Origin: Bacteroidales bacterium
Lineage (GTDB): Bacteria; Bacteroidota; Bacteroidia; Bacteroidales; VadinHA17
Reading direction: 5' to 3'
Assembly: GCA_016715075.1 (NCBI GenBank)
Contig: JADKBK010000042.1
Location: forward strand, 62,001 to 126,000
Length of the DNA: 64,000 bases
Position numbers and translations under genes: made by a program
The notes under the pieces: model-generated
Seen by the model: only the letters and a program-made list of their open reading frames with translations
Told to the model about the DNA's origin: nothing
Databases searched by the model: none
In this document: positions 18,320 through 27,328 of the stretch, in pieces
Numbering within the stretch: the stretch's first letter is position 1
How the letters are laid out: every line of letters starts with the position of its first letter

Positions 18320-18393
18320 GGACCTGTAGCTTAATTGGATAGAGCATCTGGCTACGGACCAGAAGGTTGGGGGTTCGAGTCCCTCCAGGTTCA
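18320..18393 (+). tRNA. tRNA-Arg(ACG)
   Basis: A full cloverleaf of 74 bases. GGACCTG pairs with CAGGTTC (acceptor, one G-U), TAGC...AGAGCA forms the D arm, TCTGG-CTACGGA-CCAGA the anticodon arm with anticodon ACG, and GGGGG-TTCGAGT-CCCTC the T arm. The discriminator base is A and CCA is not encoded. A34 would need TadA conversion to inosine to read CGU/CGC/CGA. Confidence 0.95.
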
Positions 18394-18394
18394 C

Positions 18395-18421
18395 AAAAGG
18401 CGCTTCGCAGCGCCTTTTTTT
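18395..18421. terminator. Bidirectional terminator after tRNA-Arg
   Basis: AAAAGGCGCT-TCGC-AGCGCCTTTT is a perfect hairpin with an A-run before and a T-run after, beginning two bases past the tRNA. The T-run meets the stop codon of the facing PH-domain gene, so it can end both transcripts. Confidence 0.8.
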
Positions 18422-18789
18422 TAGCATAGCTCCTGAAAAGCCTTCCTGAATTCCATAGGCTTGGAAATATTATGAAAAGATTCTCTCGTTCCACCGGTTC
18501 CTATTATGGTCATGGATCCATATCCAAAAATCCTGCCCATGAAGGACTGGTCAACATTTACACTTTCAATCTTTGAAAGATTCATTTCAAAAGTATTTCT
18601 GGCAATGAATCCTGTTTTTATGATTATCCGTCTGTTAGTTATCACAAACTCAGAGGTCCAGCGGTCAATCAGCGGAGCAAGAAACAAGGTAAATATTCCA
18701 CGCAGGGTGACAAAAATAACCCAGTGGTAATTTGTTTCAAAAACAACTGATTCATCTTTAATAAGATGTTTAGCCACATAACTTCCCAT
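18421..18789 (-). CDS. PH-domain (bPH2/YdbS-like) membrane protein
   Basis: A 122-residue protein with one hydrophobic segment (HWVIFVTLRGIFTLFLAPLI) followed by the bacterial PH-like pattern EFVITNRRIIIKTGFIARNTFEMNLSKIESV and FGYGSMTIIGTGG. Family members are small membrane proteins of unclear function. It converges with tRNA-Arg and shares its terminator. No operon partner is evident. Confidence 0.8.
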   Translation of the reverse strand: MGSYVAKHLIKDESVVFETNYHWVIFVTLRGIFTLFLAPLIDRWTSEFVITNRRIIIKTGFIARNTFEMNLSKIESVNVDQSFMGRIFGYGSMTIIGTGGTRESFHNISKPMEFRKAFQELC

Positions 18790-18992
18790 ACTGATTTCTT
18801 AATTATCAATAAATACTTAAATATTGCCGGAACTGTTTGGGGACATCGTACCAAAAAAAATGCCTCGTAATGTTCCTGGAAAGATAAAATTAAAACATTA
18901 TTCGATCAGGACCAAACTGCAGAGGAATTTTTACCGTTTAAACCGCTTATGCGTTCGGCAGGGTTTAGTATCATTGTTAGAGTGCTCAGTAT

Positions 18993-19304
18993 TTAATTCT
19001 GAGAACGTCTTACTATTGTATCCAGTGAAGTCAGTAACATTTCAATAGCTCCTTCTACTGCCTGTTCATAGCTGTCAGAGTGAAAAGTAACTGCAACCGG
19101 TTGCATGCCTTCAGGACGGGCTTCTATCATGCATCTTTTGTCATTTACCCCATTTTTAGGGCCGTTTTCGTCTGAAAGATGAACTTCAAGTCTGGTAATG
19201 TGTTGACTGAACCTGCTCAATCCTTCTGAAATCATTATGATTAAAGGTGCTTTGAATTCTTCGCTTGCCGCAATATTTTTGTCGGTATTAAACTGAATTG
19301 TCAT
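18993..19304 (-). CDS. HPF/RaiA-like ribosome-associated protein
   Basis: From ATG 19304 (MTIQFNTDKNI) the protein has 103 residues with the HPF/S30AE-like pattern: LSRFSQHITRLEVHLSDENG and, near the end, YEQAVEGAIEMLLTSLDTIVRR. Such proteins bind idle ribosomes in stationary phase or stress. A GGGAGA sequence 9 bases before the ATG supports this start over the upstream ATG at 19340. It lacks the C-terminal dimerisation domain of long HPF. The next upstream gene is the PRC-barrel protein, about 115 bases away on the same strand. Confidence 0.75.
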   Translation of the reverse strand: MTIQFNTDKNIAASEEFKAPLIIMISEGLSRFSQHITRLEVHLSDENGPKNGVNDKRCMIEARPEGMQPVAVTFHSDSYEQAVEGAIEMLLTSLDTIVRRSQN

Positions 19305-19419
19305 TTTGTATCTCCCTTTCTTATAAATATTTCTTATCAAAAGAATATACCAACCGAAAACTATTCAAATATCAATTCCTCCCGGTCAAGCGCTATAATA
19401 AAGTTGAAAGGCCTCCCTA

Positions 19420-20034
19420 TTAAGCTATACCCGCAAAAGGGTGTCGTTTATGACATACAAAACCGTTATAGTGATTTTCAAGATCTGCCTCATAAACTTC
19501 GCCTATAGGCAGATTCTGATAATACTCAGGGCTATCCTTTACAAGCTCCACCATGGTATTTACTGTAACTCCCGATGAATCCCATTCAATTTCCTTTATC
19601 CTGTCCGGTGATATTATTACTTTTTCTCCGGGGTACCAGTTGCCTGTATCTACGACCATAAAATCAAGCTTCCAGTTCCTGTCATTAACCATCAGATCCA
19701 CTACTTTTCCAATATTACCATCAACGGCATTCATTGTACGCCCTAATATATTACCCGTGTTATGTAAAAAATGGTTTTCACTTATTGTCTCCGTACTGTT
19801 TTTTATCTGGTCAAGGGTAAGATTAACTTTAAAATCTTCCTGCTCCCAGTCAGATGTCAGAAGCTCCCCTGGCGAAATACATACCTTACGGCCGGTCAGC
19901 CAGTTTCCTGTCTTTACAATCAGAAAACGTACTGTCCATGTCTCATCATCAAAGAAAAACTCCTTCACTTTTCCAATCTCACCGTCAAGAGCTTTGATTG
20001 TGTAACCTACCAAACTTATTATACTGTGTTTCAT
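19420..20034 (-). CDS. Double PRC-barrel domain protein
   Basis: 204 residues made of two PRC-barrel repeats: GYTIKALDGEIGKVKEFFFDD...VRFLIVKTGNWL and GRTMNAVDGNIGKVVDLMVND...LDFMVVDTGNWYPGEKVIISP. Both repeats keep the DGxIGKV and TGNW blocks. No signal or membrane segment is seen. The barrel is a binding module; its ligand here is unknown. Pairing with an HPF-like gene suggests a stress or stationary-phase role, which is inference. Confidence 0.85.
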   Translation of the reverse strand: MKHSIISLVGYTIKALDGEIGKVKEFFFDDETWTVRFLIVKTGNWLTGRKVCISPGELLTSDWEQEDFKVNLTLDQIKNSTETISENHFLHNTGNILGRTMNAVDGNIGKVVDLMVNDRNWKLDFMVVDTGNWYPGEKVIISPDRIKEIEWDSSGVTVNTMVELVKDSPEYYQNLPIGEVYEADLENHYNGFVCHKRHPFAGIA

Positions 20035-20073
20035 ATTTTTAATTTTCGTATTAAGGATTTTTTATACTCCCAG

Positions 20074-20144
20074 CTGCTATGTGGCTTTTAATCATTAAGC
20101 CACTTATTGAAACTATATCATACACTTTATTAAGCACATAGCAG
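20074..20144. repeat. Nested inverted repeats upstream of the PRC-barrel gene
   Basis: CTGCTATGTG at 20074-20083 is the exact complement of CACATAGCAG at 20135-20144. Inside, GTGGCTT (20081-20087) and AAGCCAC (20097-20103) form a 7-bp hairpin. These lie in the 371-base divergent gap before the RACo-like gene, which shows no other gene, tRNA or recognisable riboswitch. Confidence 0.5.
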
Positions 20145-20405
20145 GTCAGGATCTAAATCTTTATATCTATAAGATTATATGAAGTTTGAGAGTACTAAAG
20201 TAGATATAGCGGCGCCTTAAAAAGTTATATAACCTTTTGAGATTGTTACATCATTCACAGATTCATGTTGTTCGCGGGCAATAGAGACTATCGCAAATGA
20301 CAGCCGGACTAACTAATCAGGTCTGAATATGTTCTTAATTTAGAGCAATGATACACTTCTTAAGATTTTTATGCTTATTTTGAGTTCCTTTTAAAATCGA
20401 TTTTA

Positions 20406-21902
20406 ATGGCAACACTAAAAGTTCACCAGAATGGGAAAATCAAAGAAGCTGAAGCGGATCTGGGGGAAGTTCTTCTGAATGTTTTACGAGATAATGGATT
20501 CGATATATATTCTCCCTGTGGCGGCAATGGAACATGTGGCAAATGCAAAGTTCTTGTAAAAGGTGAAGGAATTGTAACCTCCTGTATTTTCACGGTATAT
20601 GATTCGATGGAACTTGTTCTCCCTGACAAGAGGGAAGCAAAGGTACTCGTTGCACAGCATGCACACACAATTCAGCTGCCGTTAATGCCGGGTCCTGCGG
20701 GTGACTTATCAGGCTATCCGCATGGCGTTGCCATCGACATAGGAACAACCAGTCTGGTATTTTATCTGGTGAATCTCATTACGGGTACAGTCGTTGAAAC
20801 ACGGGCAATACTGAATCCACAGGCAAAATACGGGGCAGATGTCATCTCAAGGATACAGTTCACAGCTTCCCAGAAAGATGGATTGCAGGTCCTTCAGCGT
20901 GAAATAATTAATGTTATTAATCAGGAGTTAGTGCACCTGGTACAATTTGGAGGCATCTCTGCAAACGAGATAATCAAAATTACAATTGCCGGCAACACTA
21001 CGATGCTGCATCTCCTTCTTGGAGTCGATCCTCTCTCACTTGCCCTTGCGCCTTTTAAGGCTCAGTTTCTGGATGAACAACTGCGGCGGGGATCGGAGCT
21101 TGAAATAAAATGCTTTCCGGGAGCCGAGATAAAAATTCTGCCTTCGATATCGGCCTATGTCGGCGCAGACATCGTTGCAGGACTGGCATCAATAGCACCT
21201 TCGGAAAATTACCATAATTATCTGTTCATGGATATAGGCACGAATGGCGAACTTGCTCTTGTTACCGGCGACCGGATCTGGTGCTGTGCGACGGCGGCCG
21301 GACCTGCATTTGAGGGTGCAAGGATCTCATGCGGTATGGGTGCGGTGGAAGGTGCAATATCTGCTTATGGCGATGATGGATATATAGTCCTTGGCGATGA
21401 AAAACCGGCAGGATTATGTGGCTCAGGTCTTATTGATCTCGTTGCCTGGCTCTGTGAAAACAAAAAGATTGATTCAGAGGGTCAGCTAGACCATGATTTT
21501 CTTATTGTACCAGCGTCAGGATCAGGTACTGGTGAGGATATTTCATTGAATCAAACAGACATTCGTGAAGTACAGCTGGCGAAATCTGCCATTGCCTCAG
21601 GAATCAGGATTTTACTAAAGCAATCAGGTCTCACATTTGATCAGCTTGATTCACTTTTCCTGGCAGGCGGCTTTGGCAACTATATAAATATCGACAGCGC
21701 TATCAGAATCGGAATGATCCCTTATCAGCTTAAGGACAGGATAATCCCTTTGGGTAACACCTCAGGCACAGGCGCTCTGGCTGCGCTTAAATCAACAAGA
21801 TTTGATGATGCCATGAAAGCAGTAATATCCAAATCCATTCTTGTTGAACTGGCAAATGATGATGATTTTGCGATGGAATTCGCAATGAATATGTTGTTTT
21901 AA
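20406..21902 (+). CDS. RACo-like corrinoid activation protein (2Fe-2S + ASKHA)
   Basis: A 498-residue protein that, by family, uses ATP to reduce the cobalt of corrinoid methyl carriers from Co(II) to Co(I). Residues 1-90 are a plant-type ferredoxin domain with Cys38, Cys44, Cys47 and Cys60 (SPCGGNGTCGKCK). The C-terminal DUF4445/ASKHA fold shows VAIDIGTTSLVFYL near residue 110, IAGNTTMLHLLLG, FMDIGTNGELAL and FLAGGFGNYI. Its last 4 bases overlap the end of the convergent UroD-like methyltransferase gene. No corrinoid protein gene lies nearby. Confidence 0.88.
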   Translation: MATLKVHQNGKIKEAEADLGEVLLNVLRDNGFDIYSPCGGNGTCGKCKVLVKGEGIVTSCIFTVYDSMELVLPDKREAKVLVAQHAHTIQLPLMPGPAGDLSGYPHGVAIDIGTTSLVFYLVNLITGTVVETRAILNPQAKYGADVISRIQFTASQKDGLQVLQREIINVINQELVHLVQFGGISANEIIKITIAGNTTMLHLLLGVDPLSLALAPFKAQFLDEQLRRGSELEIKCFPGAEIKILPSISAYVGADIVAGLASIAPSENYHNYLFMDIGTNGELALVTGDRIWCCATAAGPAFEGARISCGMGAVEGAISAYGDDGYIVLGDEKPAGLCGSGLIDLVAWLCENKKIDSEGQLDHDFLIVPASGSGTGEDISLNQTDIREVQLAKSAIASGIRILLKQSGLTFDQLDSLFLAGGFGNYINIDSAIRIGMIPYQLKDRIIPLGNTSGTGALAALKSTRFDDAMKAVISKSILVELANDDDFAMEFAMNMLF

Positions 21903-22981
21903 CCAGGGTTCAGTGCAGCTTCAAAAAAAGCCATGATGTTTTCAATGGAGGTATCTGGTTGAATGTTGTGTGCCGGAGAAACGATATAGCCTCCATCCTT
22001 TCCCAGGATACTGATCCTCCTTCTCACTTCATCCCTTATCATCCCGGGTGATCCTGACGGAAGCAGATGCTGGACATCAATTCCACCGAAAAAGACCAGA
22101 TCCTTCCCATAAGTCCTCTTCAGATAAACAGGGTCCATTCCATGTGCCAGCGGCTGAATAGGATTAAGAATATCAAGGCCGGCTTCAATAAAATCCGGGA
22201 TTATCGGAAGTATTGAACCACAGCTGTGCCATGCTATTTTAATATCTGAGCGCACCTTTCTGAATTCTTCAAACATATATTTAATCCTGGGCTTGAAGAC
22301 CCTTCTCCATGTTTCCGGATCAATAATCATTCCGGTCTGGCTTCCAAAGTCATCCCCGCACCAGAGGATATCGACACCCATTTCAATAAGTCTTCTTCCA
22401 CAGGCAATTATATAATTCATGATTCTGTCCATAAGGGCAAAAACATAATCTTCCTCTGTCATCAGGTCCATGAGGAACTTTTCCATTCCTGTCATATACC
22501 ATGACATTTCGAAGAACATAGTCTCCACATCTCCAATAATGCCATAGCGGCTGCGATAGTTTTCCATCATTTTTACTGCGAGGTCAAACCGCCCGGGTGC
22601 GTAAGGATCAGGAAATGGATAATCTGTAATTTCCTTCCTGAAGGCTGCCCCTGAAAGCGGGTATCCGGCAAACTCCGTATATATACCTGACTGACGGAAA
22701 GTCATACCCCATTCGTTTTTTATTATGCCGTCGGGCATCGTGATTGTAGGCGAGTTGGATGCAACCGTCGGAGCTATGGCTACAATATCCGCACCAAGCG
22801 AGGTAAGCAATCCCATATGTGAAATACGGGCCGATTCCATTGCGTCAGCCGGCTCTTCGTAGGGCAATCCGAAATGCTCACATAGCTTCAGTGCGACCTG
22901 GGGTGTGAGAGACACATAAACCGGAGGCCTGTCGGGTTGCCTGTGATTTATTGCCGCAAGTAACCTCTCCCTGTGATTCAT
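21899..22981 (-). CDS. UroD/MtaA-superfamily methyltransferase-like protein
   Basis: 360 residues of the uroporphyrinogen decarboxylase/cobalamin methyltransferase fold (PF01208). IAWHSCGSILPIIPDFIEAG carries the His-x-Cys zinc pair of methylcobamide:CoM methyltransferases, followed by LNPIQP, VFFGGIDVQHLL and SPAHNIQPDTSIEN. The third zinc-ligand Cys of MtaA is not evident (AHNIQ stands near that position). Heme UroD is unlikely because the N-terminus lacks the classic RPVW block (here DRPPVYVSL). Its neighbour is a corrinoid reductive activator, so corrinoid-dependent demethylation is the best guess. Confidence 0.8.
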   Translation of the reverse strand: MNHRERLLAAINHRQPDRPPVYVSLTPQVALKLCEHFGLPYEEPADAMESARISHMGLLTSLGADIVAIAPTVASNSPTITMPDGIIKNEWGMTFRQSGIYTEFAGYPLSGAAFRKEITDYPFPDPYAPGRFDLAVKMMENYRSRYGIIGDVETMFFEMSWYMTGMEKFLMDLMTEEDYVFALMDRIMNYIIACGRRLIEMGVDILWCGDDFGSQTGMIIDPETWRRVFKPRIKYMFEEFRKVRSDIKIAWHSCGSILPIIPDFIEAGLDILNPIQPLAHGMDPVYLKRTYGKDLVFFGGIDVQHLLPSGSPGMIRDEVRRRISILGKDGGYIVSPAHNIQPDTSIENIMAFFEAALNPG

Positions 22982-23187
22982 TTTAATGGTGTTTTAAGAT
23001 AATTCTCAATAGTGTCTTTGTTAATCTCAGGATTCCTGAGTCAAATCAAGTAAGAAATTCTGGATTGATCAACAAACAAAAAGAAAGTAAATGAAATATA
23101 AATCCAAATATATTGCAATTAAATGAAAGAATAAAATAGTAATAAAAAAATATTTACTAGATTTGTTATAATTATATATTGGTTATC

Positions 23188-24357
23188 ATGAACTGCTTAT
23201 CTGACAAAATTGCCGGAATTATCCGGGTGACTTCATTTTTAATTATAACGGTTCATCTGATGTTAGGTTGCTCTTCAGGACATCAGGGGATCAACACTTC
23301 TGAAAAAGGCATAGCAGTCCTTCATGCGTCAGAAGTCAGGAGTATGGACAATGGGGCAAAATGGAGCCGGTGTTTTAGGATGCAGGATGGAAATATCTAT
23401 TTCAATGACAGTCTGATGAGCAGGGATGGAGGGAAAACTCTGATACCGCAGACAGATCTGGATCTTAATGAAATTAACGGAGCGCCTGAAAGGGCCGTTT
23501 ACACATCCGGCAGAATGTTATATGCACTTGACGGACCGACAGAGTATATCAGCCCAGGGGTTTACAGTGGAAGATCATGGAGATCAGAGGATAATTTAAA
23601 ATCAATAAAGGCAGAAAAACCTCTTTTTTATATTCCTGAAGGGGCAGCACCGATAAAGAATATCAAAGAATGGTATGGGATTTTTGTCTACCGGACTATT
23701 ATTATGATGCCTGACAGCACATGGCTGATGACCATGTATGGAAATTTTAAAAGCGATACTATCATACCTTTTGATACTGATGCCGCGAAAGAAACAAAAT
23801 ACATGCAGCGCACATTCATTGTCTCATCAGATGATAAAGGTGCTACCTGGCACTATGTCTCAACAGTCGCGGCACCAAGGGCAGGAGATCCGGTTGGAGA
23901 GGGACTTGTTGAGCCTGCAATTACTATGTTACAAGATGGCCGTTTACTCTGTGTTATGAGATCAGGTCATCATTTTCCACTTTATGCTTCATGGAGTAGT
24001 GATAATGGCAAAACCTGGAATGATCCGTTGTACACCGGACTCGACAGGGCGTGTGATCCATGCCTTATCACTCTTCATGACGGCACTGTGGCTCTCAGCT
24101 GGGGAAGACGATTCCCTGAGGGTTGGTCAAGTCTGAGCAATGAGGGTGATAAAGGCCGGTTTAAATACCCCGGAGAAGGGTATACCAATCTTGCACTCAG
24201 TAAAGACGGCGGATTGACATGGATAAATAACAAGATCATTAAGAATTCAGGGTCGTGCTATTCAACGATATTCGAAACAGAACCTGGTTTGATCTTCATG
24301 CAGTCTGACCAGTGGTATTGCACGATAAGTCTTATGGAGTACCAAGGGAAGAAATAA
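23188..24357 (+). CDS. Asp-box (sialidase-like) lipoprotein, paralog 1
   Basis: 389 residues. ATG 23188 begins a lipoprotein signal with lipobox LMLGC. Asp-box motifs are visible as SSDDKGATW, SSDNGKTW and SKDGGLTW, so a beta-propeller of the sialidase/BNR type is expected on the cell surface. No clear GH33 RIP motif or full arginine triad is seen, so sialidase activity is not claimed. It shares YGNF-SDTIIP and CDPCLI with the gene at 32245. A -7-like TAGATTTG is at 23158-23165, without a good -33 box. Confidence 0.75.
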   Translation: MNCLSDKIAGIIRVTSFLIITVHLMLGCSSGHQGINTSEKGIAVLHASEVRSMDNGAKWSRCFRMQDGNIYFNDSLMSRDGGKTLIPQTDLDLNEINGAPERAVYTSGRMLYALDGPTEYISPGVYSGRSWRSEDNLKSIKAEKPLFYIPEGAAPIKNIKEWYGIFVYRTIIMMPDSTWLMTMYGNFKSDTIIPFDTDAAKETKYMQRTFIVSSDDKGATWHYVSTVAAPRAGDPVGEGLVEPAITMLQDGRLLCVMRSGHHFPLYASWSSDNGKTWNDPLYTGLDRACDPCLITLHDGTVALSWGRRFPEGWSSLSNEGDKGRFKYPGEGYTNLALSKDGGLTWINNKIIKNSGSCYSTIFETEPGLIFMQSDQWYCTISLMEYQGKK

Positions 24358-24402
24358 AAATACATAGTCATTTAATAATCCGGGAGTTAAACCGCTGCCG
24401 GT

Positions 24403-26136
24403 CTATTCCGAGGGCTTCCCTACTGTTATTTCATGTTCAGAATGGAGAATTTCTCCGTCTCCGGAAAGCCCTGTAATAATTATCACATAATCTCCTTCAA
24501 GGTCTCCTGTATAAAACTGAAAAGTTTTTACTGCTCCGCTTTTTAAACTTATTCCGGGCTCCCATGCGAGCAGATATCTGAAATCAGGGATTTTTTCATT
24601 AATAACCTGACCTGAGTAATCCGGCGAAGAAAACTTCCAGCCTCTCTGGGATGCTTCCGGATATATGAATCTTATCATTTCAGGCAACATTTTCACACTG
24701 TTGAAATCGGACTTTCTGGTGTGTATATCTATAATACCTCCAAAGGTAAAATCCTTATAATAATAAACTGCCGGAATGACTGTAATCCTGTCAATCTCAC
24801 TGGCCGGGATATCAGCTATGCCTGAGAAATTGTTATATGGTACTCCATCCAGAAAAACACCAGGTTTTTCCGAAATATCTGACATAGCAGATGGGTCTGT
24901 TACCAAAATCTCCACCTCTCCCCTCCTGCGGACAAATTTTACCGAAGGAATAAGCTCATGGAAATATTCAGCCAAAGAATCCAGAGCTATATAATTACCA
25001 ATCACGTATGTTTTATATGGCATTGAGTAAAAGGCGGTTGTATCATTTCTTGAAATGAAAGATGGAATTTTCTCATAGAAATCGTTCCTGAATCTGTTTT
25101 GTAACTGGAGATGAATGAATTTATCCCTGAGATGGGGTATCATTTTCGTTGAGATTTCAAGAATCTGATCATCAGGCATTTTTCTGAAGCCGTTCCAGAA
25201 TGGTTCTTCAAGGCTCAGTTTCATTTCGGATGAAGGAAGGGTAATTATAATTTCTTTATCACCGGTTTCCGGACTCAAAAGAAAACTGAAATCGCCGTTT
25301 TCGTTGGTGATACTGCTTTCAAGGTCGGTTCCCGGACCAGGTACTGACATTATTAGCCGGGCTTCAGAGACCCCGTTTCCTGTGGCATCCGACAGATTTC
25401 CTGACAATCTTATTCCTTTATGATCAGGCAACCATAACTTATCTTCTGTGATGGAAGAATGAGGTTCTTGAATAGTATGACTCACCGCTAAAACCATCTG
25501 AGGTTCCTTTCTTGAAACTGAAAGTGAAACATTAGCTGAGATCATTTTCGTATCAGAGTCGGCTAACTTAATTGTTACTGTAACCTTTTCCCTTAAGGAA
25601 TACAAGGGTTTATCGGTTTTCAATATCAGGCCGGAGAAATATTTGTCCTGTGTCTGGTTAATATTCTGAATTCTAGCAGAATCACTGCTGCCGGCAGCCA
25701 GTTTATATGGCTGATCGGGATTTACAATGGCAACTGCTTTCCTGAAGAAGACAGATTCACCAAAATTCTTCATCCAGCTTGTATATGCAATAACATAGTA
25801 TAACCCGGTATGAAGATCAGGTGGAATATTCAATTCCCCATCACCCACTCCGTGATCCAGGAGAATTTTTTTTCTTATCACGGAGGTATTTTCAGGACTG
25901 ACAAGTTCAACAAATGCAACTGAGCTTATTTCCACAGCCGGAAAAACCGGAGATGTACAGTAAACCCTGAACCATAATATTTCGCCGGCAAAAGGACTCT
26001 CCTGGGAAAGATGCAACACAATTCTTTCCGACGGACATTTCAGAGGATCTAATCCGGAAATATTCTGGCCAGCAAGATCATTTTGAAAAGAAATGACCGA
26101 ACATATCACCAGGAGTATTATTGTTAGTCTCTTCAT
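24403..26136 (-). CDS. MG2-like/TonB-plug-like exported protein
   Basis: A 577-residue exported protein with signal peptide MKRLTIILLVICSVISFQ. The N-terminal half resembles macroglobulin-type beta domains common in Bacteroidota (SPFAGEILWFRVYC, GLYYVIAYTSWMKNFGE, LSGNLSDATGNGVSEARL). Near residues 430-480 a TonB-plug-like stretch occurs (PGVFLDGVPYNNFSGI and GGIIDIHTR) without a following barrel. It starts 9 bases after the corrected end of the DUF4249 gene and completes an STN-TonB receptor/DUF4249 cassette. The function is unknown. Confidence 0.65.
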   Translation of the reverse strand: MKRLTIILLVICSVISFQNDLAGQNISGLDPLKCPSERIVLHLSQESPFAGEILWFRVYCTSPVFPAVEISSVAFVELVSPENTSVIRKKILLDHGVGDGELNIPPDLHTGLYYVIAYTSWMKNFGESVFFRKAVAIVNPDQPYKLAAGSSDSARIQNINQTQDKYFSGLILKTDKPLYSLREKVTVTIKLADSDTKMISANVSLSVSRKEPQMVLAVSHTIQEPHSSITEDKLWLPDHKGIRLSGNLSDATGNGVSEARLIMSVPGPGTDLESSITNENGDFSFLLSPETGDKEIIITLPSSEMKLSLEEPFWNGFRKMPDDQILEISTKMIPHLRDKFIHLQLQNRFRNDFYEKIPSFISRNDTTAFYSMPYKTYVIGNYIALDSLAEYFHELIPSVKFVRRRGEVEILVTDPSAMSDISEKPGVFLDGVPYNNFSGIADIPASEIDRITVIPAVYYYKDFTFGGIIDIHTRKSDFNSVKMLPEMIRFIYPEASQRGWKFSSPDYSGQVINEKIPDFRYLLAWEPGISLKSGAVKTFQFYTGDLEGDYVIIITGLSGDGEILHSEHEITVGKPSE

Positions 26137-26144
26137 AGTCCTGT

Positions 26145-27328
26145 TTATTTCCAGAAATCAGGTTTGATATTGGTACCGTTAGCACGGCAGTCGGAACAAA
26201 AATCAGCTGAACAGTAAACATTCCTGCCATTAGAAATATTTATGCCAAAGTAACTTTTAGGGACCCATGGGATTTGATCAAAGTCATAGTACATACACCC
26301 ATCATAGGCGCTTACTGTTTTTACATCATGATCTGACTTATCGATGAAGATCCGTTTTTCAGTAACAGACAGTGCGGCAAAATAGCCAGGGCTCTGGATG
26401 TTCCATCGCAGCAGGAAATGTTTCCGAATATCTGAGCCGGCATCTTTTCATACAACCCTCCGCTATTTTCATTGACATCCTTCAGAAGTTTCCAGAATTT
26501 ATACAATTCCGGGCTCAGGGTTGATTGTTTTACGAGAATGCTATAGCGTATGTGCAGTTTGTCCTCTCCGGGTCCCAGGCTATGAACCGTGTATCTCTTT
26601 ATTTCATTTACTGGATTGTTAACTGTGCTGGCTATAAGGATTGAGTTGGAGGATCTTGTCACCCAGCATACCTGTTTATCTGCGCTGACCATCACGTTTT
26701 CCAGTGTAATATTACTGGGAGATCCCGGGGAGTTGTGTTCAACAGGAACATCATCAGTAAGAAGCTTTACCTCCCATGTCTCCTCAAATTCATAGTACCA
26801 GTATTTGATCCTGTTCTCAGAATCGTGCGAATCGAGCAGGATATTAAGCCAGTTTTCCTCTTTTATCTTATTATCTGTTTTTACAGACCGTATTTCTTCT
26901 TCAAAATAGAGACTGTCAATTTCTGTAACTGTCTCCATCAACACTGAATTTGACTGGTATTCCATACCGTCAGGTGTAGTTATAGAAAGTGTATATGAGT
27001 TACCGGGAATACCTTTCAGGTTTTTATCAGCGCTCTCATACATCCCGGAACCAGTGCTGTAGAGCTGAAACATATTACCCTTATCATCAAATATTTTAAC
27101 CTCCGCATTTGATACAGGATCGATATAATACATAACATCCACTCTTACTGAATTGCTTAGTTTCACTCTGAAGGGGCCTTCCTCGTTTGTAATCTTGCCG
27201 TCAACAACAAGTATGGGTTTTGTGTCTTCATTGTTCAATTCAGGTACAATCGGCTCCACACAGGATGATATAACAAGTATTAAACAAGTAATAAAAACAA
27301 TGACAGATATTTTTCTGATTCCTACCAT
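26145..27328 (-). CDS. DUF4249 lipoprotein (frameshifted)
   Basis: Signal with lipobox VISSC, then PELNNEDTKPILVVDGKITNEEGP, typical of DUF4249, an outer-membrane lipoprotein family encoded next to STN-type TonB receptors. The frame as written ends at 26321 with an unconserved tail after CCDGTSRAL. Adding one base near 26388-26392 continues it as GYFAALSVTEKRIFIDKSDHD to a stop at 26145, restoring about 394 residues with four further Cys. It begins 1 base before the receptor gene ends. Whether the break is real is open. Confidence 0.8.

Noticed and set aside
18200..18494. Minus-strand open frames with text such as GGTRTPNLLVRSQ and LEPPTFWSVARCS
   Set aside because: They are the antisense translation of tRNA-Arg(ACG), a well-known source of spurious hypothetical proteins.
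20035..20405. A cobalamin riboswitch upstream of the RACo-like gene
   Set aside because: No B12-box-like conserved segment could be found; only unrelated inverted repeats are visible.
23188..24357. True GH33 sialidase
   Set aside because: Asp-boxes are present, but no clear RIP motif or full catalytic set could be found.
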